The notes below the pieces were generated by a model, which saw only the letters and a list, made by a program, of their open reading frames with translations, was not told the origin of the DNA and searched no databases. Source: DASVBE01 sp963770375 (GTDB lineage Bacteria > Actinomycetota > Actinomycetes > Streptosporangiales > Streptosporangiaceae). From it: DNA of 64,000 nucleotides. The DNA lies in assembly GCA_963770375.1 (NCBI GenBank), contig CAVYPM010000017.1, positions 186,001-250,000 on the forward strand. The letters run 5' to 3'. Of this stretch, positions 12,106-19,852 are shown one piece after another (within the stretch, counting starts at the first letter, position 1; each line of letters begins with the position of its first letter). A program made the position numbers and the translations under genes.

Positions 12106-12147
12106 TTGACCTTGTCGCGCTCGCGGCCTACCGTCACTGTGCGTAAC
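12106..12147 (+). promoter_or_regulatory. bldD promoter with BldD-box
   Basis: TTGACC (12106-12111), a 17-bp spacer and TACCGT (12129-12134) form a near-consensus vegetative promoter. GTCACTGTGCGTAAC (12133-12147) overlaps the -10 and start-site region. It matches the BldD box (nTnACnCWGnGTnAn) at eight of nine defined positions. This suggests autorepression, as known for Streptomyces BldD. Confidence 0.7.
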
Positions 12148-12188
12148 CAACCCATTGATCAGACCAACTGGCCGGGGGGCCGACGAAC

Positions 12189-12683
12189 ATGCCATCTGAG
12201 TACGCCAAGACCCTGGGCGCCCGTCTGCGTGCCATCCGCACTCAGCAGGGCCTCTCGCTGCACGGAGTGGAAGAGAAGTCGCGCGGCCGCTGGAAGGCCG
12301 TCGTCGTTGGTTCCTACGAGCGCGGCGACCGGTCGGTGACCGTGCAGAAGCTTGCCGAGCTTGCCGAGTTTTACGGGGTTCCCGTCTCGGAGCTGCTGCC
12401 CGGCGATGTGATGCCCGCCCTGATTGCGCCAGCCCCCAAGCTCGTCATCGACCTGGAGCGGATGAGCCAGCTGCCGAAGGAGAAGGCCGGCCCGCTGGCC
12501 CGCTACGTCGCCACGATCCAGAGCCAGCGCGGTGACTACAACGGCCGGGTGCTGTCCATCCGGCAGGAGGACCTGCGCTCGCTGGCGGTCATCTACGACA
12601 AGTCCCCAGGGGACCTGACCGAGGAACTGATTGGCTGGGGCATCCTCGACGCTGAGGCGCGGGGTGCCGTCGACAGCTTCTAG
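12189..12683 (+). CDS. bldD: Developmental master regulator BldD
   Basis: Global transcription factor that holds sporulation genes off when dimerised by tetrameric cyclic di-GMP. In the 164 residues, the XRE helix-turn-helix (about 10-70, LRAIRTQQGLSLHGVEEKS) precedes the C-terminal ligand domain. That domain keeps the RGD-x8-RQED cyclic di-GMP signature (RGDYNGRVLSIRQED). Near-identity to Streptomyces BldD over LAVIYDKSPGDLTEELIGWGI makes the call secure. It is divergent from pyrR, with its own promoter and probable autoregulatory box. Confidence 0.96.
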   Translation: MPSEYAKTLGARLRAIRTQQGLSLHGVEEKSRGRWKAVVVGSYERGDRSVTVQKLAELAEFYGVPVSELLPGDVMPALIAPAPKLVIDLERMSQLPKEKAGPLARYVATIQSQRGDYNGRVLSIRQEDLRSLAVIYDKSPGDLTEELIGWGILDAEARGAVDSF

Positions 12684-12692
12684 CGGGCGCCT

Positions 12693-12790
12693 GCGGACGG
12701 TCCGCCCAGCCGTCCCTGGCCGCCGCTGAGCTGTTCTCCCAGGCTGCCGTCCGGACGGCCCACCCAGCCGTCCCCGGCCGCCGCTGAACT
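12693..12790. repeat. 40-bp direct repeat after bldD
   Basis: Two copies (12693-12732 and 12751-12790) share GGACGG, CCAGCCGTCC and GGCCGCCGCTGA segments, 58 bp apart. They lie in the non-coding gap between bldD and the HEPN gene. Each can form a small GGACGG/CCGTCC hairpin. Confidence 0.6.
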
Positions 12791-12853
12791 CAGGATTCTT
12801 GCTGCACAGGGTTTTACCGCAGTGGGTTTTGCCGCACGGGGATTTGCTGCACA

Positions 12854-12896
12854 GCTGCCGCTTGGGACGGCCTACCCGGCCGTCCGGAGCGGCAGC
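12854..12896. terminator. Bidirectional hairpin between bldD and the HEPN gene
   Basis: Arms 12854-12862/12888-12896 (9 bp) and 12865-12872/12878-12885 (8 bp) stack with a 2x2 internal loop. The hairpin overlaps the 3' end of the HEPN gene and is positioned to stop transcription from both convergent genes. Confidence 0.6.
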
Positions 12897-13327
12897 AGCG
12901 GCTGGCCGCTGGGCACGCCCAGGGTGCTCTCGGCCAGGGATACGAAGGTCTCCGCGTCGCGGAGCAGATCATCGGCCTCGTGGGCGGAGGCCGCCGCGGG
13001 CAGGCCGGCCTCGGCCGCGGCCCGCTTGCTCGCCCCGGCCGCGAAGAACGCGGCCCATTCGGCCAGCGCGGGCTCGACCCGCGGGAGAAGTACCCAGACA
13101 CTCTGCGGCCGCTTGCGGCGGCTGGACGTGGACGGCTCGGCCCGGGCGGCCACCACGGCCGCGGCGGCCCGCAGTGCCGCCAGGTGGGCGGCCACGTACC
13201 GGCCGCCGGCGGTCACCTCATCCTCGGCGGCCGCCAGGCCCTGCCGGGCCGAGGCGAGCAGCGCGAGCGCCGACGGCGCGACCCTGCAGCGCGGCCTGTC
13301 TGTGCGCGTGTGCGCGACCGAGTTCAT
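12872..13327 (-). CDS. SAV_6107-family HEPN-domain protein
   Basis: A 151-residue Ala-rich helical protein resembling the SAV_6107 HEPN family of actinobacteria, whose function is unknown. Visible features are a long helical region, SALALLASARQGLAAAEDEV, a central RRKRPQSVWVLLPRVEPALAEWAAFF, and a C-terminal ADDLLRDAETFVSLAESTLG. The ATG at 13327 has GGGAGGAACG upstream; the frame extends further 5' but without signals. It faces bldD and is divergent from the GNAT gene. The family assignment rests on recognition of the pattern, not on a search. Confidence 0.75.
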   Translation of the reverse strand: MNSVAHTRTDRPRCRVAPSALALLASARQGLAAAEDEVTAGGRYVAAHLAALRAAAAVVAARAEPSTSSRRKRPQSVWVLLPRVEPALAEWAAFFAAGASKRAAAEAGLPAAASAHEADDLLRDAETFVSLAESTLGVPSGQPLLPLRTAG

Positions 13328-13443
13328 CGCCGTTCCTCCCTTCGCGTCGAGCCTTGCCGGGCGAGGCGCTTCCCCGCACCGCCGCCCGGCTGGCCCTCCC
13401 GGCCGCCCGGACGGGCCGCCGGGAAAACCTTCGCCCCGACTAT

Positions 13444-13490
13444 TCGAACATAGATTCGGTCGAACGTCCACTTCCCTAACCTGCGTTCGA
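13444..13490. promoter_or_regulatory. Three TCGAAC half-sites in a divergent promoter region
   Basis: TCGAAC occurs at 13444-13449 and 13460-13465. The inverted partner CGTTCGA at 13484-13490 makes an inverted repeat TCGAACG-N17-CGTTCGA, between the HEPN and GNAT genes. The half-sites resemble LexA boxes but the spacing does not fit, so the regulator is unknown. Confidence 0.3.
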
Positions 13491-13579
13491 AGTTACCGGC
13501 GGCCTCCGACAGTACTGGCTGGCTCGCTCCGGGCCTTAGCCCTGAGCGCCGCTTGGCCTGGTTGGCTACTCTGCATGCC

Positions 13580-14179
13580 GTGCAGCACACCACCACGGTT
13601 TCGGTGACCGGGCCGGCCGGGTTCCTGGCCGAGCTGACCTCGCTGACCGAGGTCTACGGCGCGGCCATGCGGGCGCCACGGGAGCAGCTGCCCGGGCGGC
13701 GGGCCATGATGGAGCGCCACGCCGGCTACCCGCAGCTGCGCTCGGTGCTGGTCACCGCGGACCAGGAGGCCGGGCGGCTGATCGCGTTCTGCTACGGGTT
13801 CCGCGGCGGTCCCGGGCAGTGGTGGCACGACGTGGTCCAGGCCGGGCTGACCGCCCGGCTCGGCGCGACCACCTCGGCCGCCTGGCTGAGTGACTCGTTC
13901 GAGGTCGCCGAGGTGCACGTGCTGCCCGCCTACCAGGGCCGCGGCATCGGCCGGGCCATGCTGGAGCGGCTGATGGAGGGCTGCCAGCAGCGCACCGCGC
14001 TGCTGTCCACGCAGGACGCCGACTCCCCGGCCCGGCGGCTGTACGCCCGGCTCGGGTTCGCCGACCTGCTGACCGGGTTCTGCTTCCCCGGCGGCGGCCC
14101 GCCCTACGCGGTGATGGGCGCGCTGCTGCCGCTGCTGGCCAGCGACCCGGCCCGCGGGCCGAGCCCCAGCCGCTGGTAG
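13580..14179 (+). CDS. GNAT-family N-acetyltransferase
   Basis: A 199-residue acetyl-CoA-dependent acyltransferase of unknown substrate. The acetyl-CoA binding motif is EVHVLPAYQGRGIGRAML (Q/R-x-x-G-x-G/A), followed by the typical ARRLYARLGFADL C-terminal strand-helix. The start is uncertain: GTG 13580 is chosen, and TTG 13553 in frame would add nine residues; neither has a clear ribosome site. Its last 76 bp overlap the convergent metF tail. Confidence 0.85.
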   Translation: MQHTTTVSVTGPAGFLAELTSLTEVYGAAMRAPREQLPGRRAMMERHAGYPQLRSVLVTADQEAGRLIAFCYGFRGGPGQWWHDVVQAGLTARLGATTSAAWLSDSFEVAEVHVLPAYQGRGIGRAMLERLMEGCQQRTALLSTQDADSPARRLYARLGFADLLTGFCFPGGGPPYAVMGALLPLLASDPARGPSPSRW

Positions 14180-15051
14180 ATCTCCCGGGTCGCGAGCGAC
14201 CCGTTCAGCGTGTAGAAGTGCAGGCCCGGCACGCCCTCGGCGAGCAGCCGCTCGCACATCCAGGTGGCGTAGTCCACGCCGATGGCCCGCACCGCGGCCC
14301 GGTCGTCGCCGCAGGCGTGCAGCCGGGCGGCCAGCTCCGGCGGGAACTTGGCCCCGGACAGCAGCGCGGCCCGCTCGATCATGGCCACGGACTGGATCGG
14401 CATGATCCCGGCGATGATCGGCACGTCGCAGCCCAGAGCCGAGACGCGGTCCCGCATCCGCAGGTAGTCGTCCGGGTAGAAGAACATCTGGGTGATCGCG
14501 AAGTCCGCGCCGGCCCGGCACTTGGCCACGAAGTTCGCCACGTCGGAGTCCATGCTCTCGCTGCGCGGGTGCTTCTCCGGGAACGCGGCCACGCCGACGC
14601 AGAAGTCGCCGGACGCGCGCACCAGCCGGACCAGCTCGTCGGCGTACGCCAGCCCCTCGGGGTGCGGGACCCACTCCCCGTCCGGCGCGCCCGGCGGGTC
14701 GCCACGCAGCGCCAGCACGTTGCGCACGCCGACGTCCGCGTACGAGCCGATGACGTGCCGCAGCTCGGCAACCGTGTGGCTGACCGCGGTCAGGTGGCCG
14801 ACCGGGGTGAGCGTGGTCTCGGCCGCGATCCGCCCGGTGACCCGGACGGTGCGGTCCCTTGTCGACCCGCCGGCCCCGTAGGTCACCGACACGAACGTCG
14901 GCCGCAGCGGCTCCAGCTGGCGGATGGACCGCCACAGCTTCTCCTCCTCGGCCGCGGTCTTCGGCGGCATGAACTCGAAGGAGAAAGACGGCAGTCCGGC
15001 CTCGAGCAACTCGCGGATGGCCGGGGCCTGCAGCGGTCGGTTACGCGACAT
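14104..15051 (-). CDS. metF: Methylenetetrahydrofolate reductase
   Basis: Reduces 5,10-methylene-THF to 5-methyl-THF for methionine synthesis. The 315-residue TIM barrel has the N-terminal FSFEFMPPKT with the catalytic Glu, VSVTYGAGGS, LALRGDPP, and QMFFYPDDY. All fit MetF/MTHFR. The ATG at 15051 is preferred to an upstream in-frame GTG/ATG stretch. A TACCCT -10 element (15059-15064) sits only 7 bp upstream, implying a leaderless mRNA. The tail overlaps the convergent GNAT gene by 76 bp. Confidence 0.95.
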   Translation of the reverse strand: MSRNRPLQAPAIRELLEAGLPSFSFEFMPPKTAAEEEKLWRSIRQLEPLRPTFVSVTYGAGGSTRDRTVRVTGRIAAETTLTPVGHLTAVSHTVAELRHVIGSYADVGVRNVLALRGDPPGAPDGEWVPHPEGLAYADELVRLVRASGDFCVGVAAFPEKHPRSESMDSDVANFVAKCRAGADFAITQMFFYPDDYLRMRDRVSALGCDVPIIAGIMPIQSVAMIERAALLSGAKFPPELAARLHACGDDRAAVRAIGVDYATWMCERLLAEGVPGLHFYTLNGSLATREIYQRLGLGPRAGSLASSGSSAPITA

Positions 15052-15058
15052 GATCACC

Positions 15059-15064
15059 AGGGTA
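15059..15064 (-). promoter_or_regulatory. -10 element for leaderless metF
   Basis: TACCCT on the minus strand, 7 bp before the metF ATG. The start codon would be at or next to the transcription start. Confidence 0.4.
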
Positions 15065-15123
15065 ACGGTGCGCCGGCAAATCCGCATTACGGCGCGATTG
15101 CCTCACGCGACGGCGCCGGACGA

Positions 15124-15811
15124 TCATGAAGCGGCCCGGAGCCGGGCGGCCAGGGCCGCGGCAGCAGCACCGGGGTCGTCCGCCTCGGTGATGGCCCGCA
15201 CCACGACCACCCGGCTGGCGCCCGCGTCCAGCACCTGGCCCAGGTTGCCCAGATCGATCCCGCCGATCGCGAACCACGGCCGCGCCGCCGGGCCGCCGAG
15301 CCGGACCGGCCGAACTGAGACCGGCCGAGCTGAGACCGGCCGCGAACCTGACCAGCGGCAGCCCGGGCGCGGGCCGCCCCGGCTTGGTCGGCGTCGGCCA
15401 CACCGGCCCGGTGCAGTAGTAGTCCGCCTCCGGCCGGGCCGCGGCCGCCGCGGCCTGCTGCTCGTCGTGGCTGGACAGACCGATCACGATGTCAGGACCG
15501 CAGATCTGCCGGGCCACCGCCGCCGGCAGGTCGTCCTGGCCCAGGTGCAGCACATCAGCCCCGGCCGCGTACGCCACGTCGGCCCGGTCGTTGACCGCCA
15601 GCAGCGCCCCGTGCTTGTCACAGGCCCGGCGGAAGGTCTCCAGGTAGCGCAGCTCGGCCCCGGCCTCGAGGCCCTTGTGCCGCAGCTGGACGATATCCAC
15701 CCCGCCGCCCAGCGCCCGGTCGAGGAACCCTTCGGTGTCCCCCTGCCGCTCCCGGGCGTCAGTGCACAGGTACAGGACAGCCTCGGCCAGCCGGCCGCGC
15801 AGGGAGGTCAT
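15124..15811 (-). pseudogene. thiE: Thiamine-phosphate synthase, frameshifted as read
   Basis: Joins the pyrimidine and thiazole moieties into thiamine phosphate. The frame from ATG 15811 encodes LYLCTDARERQGDTEGFLD, VDIVQLRHKGLEAG, LLAVNDRADVA, HLGQDDLP and CTGPVWPTPTKPGRP, all ThiE signatures. After an AGLSS repeat, the conserved end (RPWFAIGGIDLGNL, VVVVRAI, stopping at 15124) continues in another frame. Removing one base, most simply in the G run at 15290-15292, joins the two. A 15-bp unit occurs three times just before the shift. A sequencing error is more likely than real loss. Confidence 0.85.
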
Positions 15812-15910
15812 GCGGCCAGCCTGCCATTCCCGGGGTGCTCACCCGGGTTCGGGGCGCCAGGAGATCCCCAGCCACCGCCCGCCCCCGGCCTGGCTCGCCG
15901 GCGGGCGAAG

Positions 15911-16243
15911 CTAGATCGCGAGCGCCTGGGCCCGCCGGTTCACCTCGGTGCGGCGGTGCTGCGCGATGGCCTGGATCGGCGTGCCGGGCAGCGTGTCGTC
16001 GGCGGTGAACAGCCAGCGCAGCGCCTCGACTGCGTCGAACCCGCAGTCGAAGAGCAGGGTCAGCGTGCCGTGCAGGCCGCGGACCACTTGCGAGCCGTCC
16101 AGGAACGCCGAGGGAACGCACAGCGTGCCGTCGGGCCGGTGCACGGCCAGCAGCTTGCGGTCGCGCAGCATCTGCCGCACCCTGCTGGCGGGCATGCCCA
16201 GCCGGTCGGCAGTTTCGGGGAGGGTGAGCCAGTCGCCGACCAT
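15911..16243 (-). CDS. Rv2175c-family winged-helix DNA-binding protein
   Basis: A 110-residue protein like M. tuberculosis Rv2175c, a DNA-binding substrate of kinase PknL. The N-terminal helix-turn-helix reads WLTLPETADRLGMPASRVRQML. It is followed by the family pattern LLAVHRPDGTLCVPSAFLDG and GTLTLLFDCGFDAVEALRWLF. ATG 16243 is preferred over an upstream TTG (16282). The kinase at 19853 is PknL-like, so this pair is probably functional partners although the thi genes lie between them. The biological role is inferred from the mycobacterial pair. Confidence 0.85.
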   Translation of the reverse strand: MVGDWLTLPETADRLGMPASRVRQMLRDRKLLAVHRPDGTLCVPSAFLDGSQVVRGLHGTLTLLFDCGFDAVEALRWLFTADDTLPGTPIQAIAQHRRTEVNRRAQALAI

Positions 16244-16335
16244 AGCGTCGGCCTGTGGGTCAATCGGTGCCACACCTACCAAGTTCCCACATCCACCCCC
16301 AGGTCAAACCGGCGCCTCGGCCGGTTACCGCCGCC

Positions 16336-17526
16336 TCAGCCGGTCAGCGCCGCCGCGCGGACCGGGACCGACGGGTCGGCCAGCGCGTCCGGGTCGACCG
16401 CCGCGCGGCCCGCCAGCAGCAGCCGCCGGGCCTGCACGACGTCCTTCGGCACGCCCACCGCGAGCAGAGCGGTCAGCCGGCCGTCCGCATCCAGCCAGAA
16501 CGCGCCGAACTTCGCCTCCGCCGGATCGCCCCGCCACACCAGCCGGTCCGACGGCGAATGCAGCCCGGCGTACTGCACCATCCGGCCGAACTGCTCGGTC
16601 CAGAAATACGGGACCGGGTCGAACACCTCGGAGCCGCCGAGCACGTTCGCGGCGGCCACCTCGGGCGCGTGCAGCGCGATGTCCCAGTGCTCGAACCGCA
16701 GCCGCCGGCCGTAGCGCCCAGACAGGTACGCCGCACAGTCGCCGACCGCGAAAACACCCGGCGCCGACGTTTCCAGCCGTTCAGTAGTGAGTACGCAGGT
16801 TTCGGTGTGAACCCCGGAGCCATCCAGCCAGTCCAGCCGGGGGCGCGCGCCGATGGCCGTGACCACCTCGTCGGCGGCCAGCCAGGAGCCGTCGGCCAGC
16901 GCGAGCCCGCCGTCCTCGACCGAGCTGACCCCGGTGGCCAGGCGCAGGTCCACCCCGGCGTCGGCGTACCAGCGCGTCATCACCGCGGCGATGTCCGGGC
17001 CGACCGCGGCCAGCATCGGCGCCGGGGCGTACTCCACCACGGTGACCTGGGCGCCCGCCGCGACGGCCGCGGTGGCCAGCTCGGCGCCGATCAGCCCGGC
17101 ACCGGCGATCGCCAGCCGCAGCCCGGGGCGGAGCAGCGCGCGCAGCGCCAGCGCGTCGTCCAGCGTGCGCAGGGTGCGCTGCGCACCGGGGCCCGGCAGC
17201 CGGACCGGCTCGGACCCGGTGGCCAGCACCAGCGCGTCGAACGGGTACGCGCCGCCCGTAGCGGTGCGCAGCACGCCGTCCTCCAGCGCGCAGGCGGCCT
17301 CGCCGAGCCGGGCGGTGATCCCCAGCGCGCCGGGGTCGAACGGCAGCGACGTGTCGTCGATGACCCCGGCCATCACCTTCTTGGACAGCGGCGGCCGGTC
17401 GTACGGCGGCCTGGTCTCGGCGCCGATCAGCGTGATATCGCCGCCGAACCCGCGGTCCCTGAGCTGCTCAACCGTGCGCAGGCCGGCCAGGCCCGCGCCC
17501 GCTACCACCACTCGTCTGCTAGCCAC
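16336..17526 (-). CDS. FAD-dependent ferredoxin/rubredoxin reductase-like oxidoreductase
   Basis: A 396-residue pyridine nucleotide-disulphide type reductase. The FAD-binding GAGLAGL is at the N-terminus, followed by YDRPPLSKK, a second dinucleotide motif IAGAGLIGAELA (about 145) and the FAD-contacting GVFAVGDCAAY (about 275). The order fits ferredoxin/putidaredoxin reductases. The electron acceptor is unknown. The GTG at 17526 lies 8 bp after TACCCT, suggesting a leaderless start. The gene is divergent from the thiO riboswitch leader. Confidence 0.85.
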   Translation of the reverse strand: MASRRVVVAGAGLAGLRTVEQLRDRGFGGDITLIGAETRPPYDRPPLSKKVMAGVIDDTSLPFDPGALGITARLGEAACALEDGVLRTATGGAYPFDALVLATGSEPVRLPGPGAQRTLRTLDDALALRALLRPGLRLAIAGAGLIGAELATAAVAAGAQVTVVEYAPAPMLAAVGPDIAAVMTRWYADAGVDLRLATGVSSVEDGGLALADGSWLAADEVVTAIGARPRLDWLDGSGVHTETCVLTTERLETSAPGVFAVGDCAAYLSGRYGRRLRFEHWDIALHAPEVAAANVLGGSEVFDPVPYFWTEQFGRMVQYAGLHSPSDRLVWRGDPAEAKFGAFWLDADGRLTALLAVGVPKDVVQARRLLLAGRAAVDPDALADPSVPVRAAALTG

Positions 17527-17533
17527 GATCACT

Positions 17534-17540
17534 TAGGGTA
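17534..17540. promoter_or_regulatory. Overlapping divergent -10 elements
   Basis: TAGGGTA serves as a -10 candidate (TAGGGT) toward thiO on the plus strand. Its complement TACCCTA gives TACCCT toward the FAD reductase on the minus strand. Opposing transcription from the same bases would be mutually exclusive. Confidence 0.4.
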
Positions 17541-17548
17541 GGAAGCAG

Positions 17549-17640
17549 CGCGCGGGAGCCCGGTACCGACCGGGCTGAGAGGGCGGCTCGGAGCCGCCGA
17601 CCGCAGGAACCTGATCCGGGTCATGCCGGCGAAGGGAGCG
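17549..17640 (+). ncRNA. TPP riboswitch (THI element)
   Basis: The leader contains the conserved THI-box segments CTGAGA (17575-17580), ACCTGATCCGGGTCATGCCG and GAAGGGAGC, with a GC-rich variable stem between. The final conserved GGGAG is also the Shine-Dalgarno for thiO (ATG 17644). TPP binding should therefore hide the ribosome site and repress thiO-thiS-thiG translation. An ATG at 17623 lies inside the aptamer and is not a start. Confidence 0.95.
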
Positions 17641-17643
17641 GAC

Positions 17644-18825
17644 ATGGGCACACCAGCGGGCCCCTCCGTGGTCGTTATCGGCGGCGGCGTGATCGGGCTG
17701 AGCCTGGCCTGGCGGGCCGCCCAGCGCGGGCTGGCGGTGACCGTCGCCGACCCGGACCCCGGCAAGGGCGCGTCGTACGCCGCGGCCGGGATGATCACCC
17801 CGGTGTCCGAGGCAGCCTACGCCGAGCGGGAGCTGTACCAGCTGGGCGTGGCGGCGCAGCAGCAGTACGCCGCGTTCGCGGCCGAGCTGACCGAGGCGAC
17901 CGGGCTGCCCACCGGCTACCGGCAGGCCGGCACCCTGCAGGTCGCCTGGGACAGCGACGACCTGGCCGTGCTGGGCGAGTTCCGGGCCCTGCAGGAGTCC
18001 TTCGGGGTGACCGTGCAGCCGCTGACCGGCCGGGAGTGCCGGGCCGCGGAGCCGCTGCTCGGCCCGTCGGTGCGCGGCGGCCTGCTGGCGCCGGACGACG
18101 CTTCCGTGGACCCGCGGCTGCTCACCTCGGCCCTGCTGATGGCGGCCACCGGGGCCGGGGTGCGGCTGATCCGGTCCGCCGCGGTGGAGGTGACCGTCAC
18201 CGGGGGGCGGGCCGACGGCGCGGTGCTGGCCGACGGCACCGGGCTGCGCGCGGACTGGGTGGTGCTGGCCGCGGGCTGGCGGTCGGGCTCGCTGGCCGGG
18301 CTGCCGCCGGACGCGGCTCCGCCGGTCCGCCCGGTCAAGGGCCAGATCCTGCGGCTGCGGCCGGGCCCCGGCGGGCCCGCACCGGGTGGGCCGCCCGGGC
18401 TGCTGACCCGGACGGTGCGCGGGGTCGTGCAGGGCTCGTCGGTGTACCTGGTGCCGAGGGAAAGCGGTGAGCTGGTGGTCGGCGCCACCCAGGAGGAGAT
18501 GGGCAGCGACACCCGGGTCACCGCGGGCGGCGTGTGGGAGCTGCTCCGCGACGCGCGGGCGATCGTGCCCGGGATCACCGAGCTGGAGCTGGCCGAGGCG
18601 GTCGCCGGGCTGCGGCCCGGCACCCCGGACAACGCGCCCGTGCTCGGCCCAGCCGGGCTGCCCGGGCTGGTCCTGGCCACCGGCCACTTCCGGGCCGGGG
18701 TTCTGCTCGCCCCGGTCACCGCGGACCTGATCAGCGGATACCTGGCCACCGGGGAGCTGGACGAGCGGGCCGCGCCGTTCGGCCCCGGGCGGTTCAGCCC
18801 TGTCCGGCAGGAGGCCCGCCGGTGA
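17644..18825 (+). CDS. thiO: Glycine oxidase ThiO
   Basis: FAD enzyme that oxidises glycine to the imine needed for thiazole formation. In the 393 residues, the N-terminal FAD motif VVVIGGGVIGLSLAWRAAQRG is followed by the D-amino-acid oxidase fold. Substrate-domain segments include PVKGQILRLRPG, VYLVPRESGELVVGATQEE and the C-terminal ATGHFRAGVLLAP. The start was chosen for GGGAG spacing at the riboswitch end. It overlaps thiS by 4 bp (GTGA). Confidence 0.95.
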   Translation: MGTPAGPSVVVIGGGVIGLSLAWRAAQRGLAVTVADPDPGKGASYAAAGMITPVSEAAYAERELYQLGVAAQQQYAAFAAELTEATGLPTGYRQAGTLQVAWDSDDLAVLGEFRALQESFGVTVQPLTGRECRAAEPLLGPSVRGGLLAPDDASVDPRLLTSALLMAATGAGVRLIRSAAVEVTVTGGRADGAVLADGTGLRADWVVLAAGWRSGSLAGLPPDAAPPVRPVKGQILRLRPGPGGPAPGGPPGLLTRTVRGVVQGSSVYLVPRESGELVVGATQEEMGSDTRVTAGGVWELLRDARAIVPGITELELAEAVAGLRPGTPDNAPVLGPAGLPGLVLATGHFRAGVLLAPVTADLISGYLATGELDERAAPFGPGRFSPVRQEARR

Positions 18826-19022
18826 AGGTCATTGTCAACGGGACGCCGCATGACGTTGCGGACGGCGCCAGCGTTGAAACTTGCGTAACCCTTCTGACGA
18901 CCGCAACCACCGGAGTAGCCGCAGCTGTCAACGGCGAGGTGGTGCGCCGGTCCTCGTGGGCGCGAACCCCGGTGCGCGACGGCGACCTGGTCGAGGTCAT
19001 CACGGCTGTGCAGGGAGGCTGA
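18822..19022 (+). CDS. thiS: Sulfur carrier protein ThiS
   Basis: A 66-residue ubiquitin-like protein whose C-terminal Gly-Gly is thiocarboxylated to donate sulfur to the thiazole ring. It starts VKVIVNGTPHDV and ends LVEVITAVQGG, the required tail. The GTG start overlaps the thiO stop and the stop is one base from thiG, so the three are translationally coupled. Confidence 0.94.
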   Translation: MKVIVNGTPHDVADGASVETCVTLLTTATTGVAAAVNGEVVRRSSWARTPVRDGDLVEVITAVQGG

Positions 19023-19023
19023 G

Positions 19024-19782
19024 ATGGACGACCCGTTCGTGATCGCCGGGGAGCCGATGAGCTCGCGGCTCATCATGGGCACCGGCGGCGCGCCCAGCCT
19101 GGACGTGCTCGACCGGGCGCTGGCCGCGTCCGGCACCGAGCTGACCACGGTGGCCATGCGCCGGGTCGACCCGGCCGCCGCCGGCTCGGTGCTCGACGTG
19201 CTGACCAGGCGGGGCATCCGGGTGCTGCCCAACACGGCCGGCTGCTACACCGCGCCCGAGGCGGTGCGCACGGCGCAGCTGGCCCGCGAGGCGCTCGGCA
19301 CGTCATGGGTCAAGCTCGAGGTCATCGCGGACGAGCGGACGCTGCTGCCGGACCCGGTGGAGCTGCTGGACGCGGCCGAGCGGCTGGTCGCCGACGGGTT
19401 CACCGTGCTGCCCTACACCAACGACGACCCGGTGCTGGCCCGGCGGCTCGAGCAGGCGGGCTGCGCGGCGATCATGCCGCTGGGCTCGCCGATCGGGTCC
19501 GGGCTCGGCATCAGGAACCCGCACAACATCGAGCTGATCGTGGCGTCGGCCGGGGTGCCGGTCGTGCTGGACGCGGGCATCGGCACGGCCAGCGACGCGG
19601 CCATCGCGATGGAGCTCGGCTGCGACGCGGTGCTGCTGGCCACCTCGGTGACCAGGGCTCATGACCCGGAGCTGATGGCCGAGGCGATGCGCTCGGCGGT
19701 GATCGCCGGGCGGCTGGCGCGGCTGGCCGGCCGGGTGCCGATGCGGCGCTACGCGACCGCGTCGTCGCCTCCGGTGGTCTAG
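19024..19782 (+). CDS. thiG: Thiazole synthase
   Basis: Condenses deoxyxylulose phosphate, dehydroglycine and ThiS-thiocarboxylate into the thiazole phosphate. The 252-residue TIM barrel begins FVIAGEPMSSRLIMGTGG and has the Schiff-base Lys in WVKLEVI (near residue 99). It also has the signatures LPYTNDDPVLARRLE and DAGIGTASDAAIAMELG. Last gene of the riboswitch-controlled set. Confidence 0.96.
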   Translation: MDDPFVIAGEPMSSRLIMGTGGAPSLDVLDRALAASGTELTTVAMRRVDPAAAGSVLDVLTRRGIRVLPNTAGCYTAPEAVRTAQLAREALGTSWVKLEVIADERTLLPDPVELLDAAERLVADGFTVLPYTNDDPVLARRLEQAGCAAIMPLGSPIGSGLGIRNPHNIELIVASAGVPVVLDAGIGTASDAAIAMELGCDAVLLATSVTRAHDPELMAEAMRSAVIAGRLARLAGRVPMRRYATASSPPVV

Positions 19783-19838
19783 CACTTACCCCGGCGGGTG
19801 GCCTGCCGGTTAGCTGGGCGGGATTCTTTCGTCGCCCA

Positions 19839-19844
19839 TAGACT
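19839..19844 (+). promoter_or_regulatory. -10 element for leaderless kinase gene
   Basis: TAGACT lies 8 bp before the ATG at 19853. No ribosome site lies between, so the mRNA is probably leaderless. Confidence 0.35.
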
Positions 19845-19852
19845 TCTGTCCG

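Noticed and set aside
13444..13490. LexA/SOS box
   Set aside because: The half-sites are right but spacing is 17 or 10 bp instead of 4.
17623..17643. ATG at 17623 as the thiO start
   Set aside because: It lies inside the conserved core of the TPP aptamer; the ATG at 17644 has the proper ribosome site and family N-terminus.
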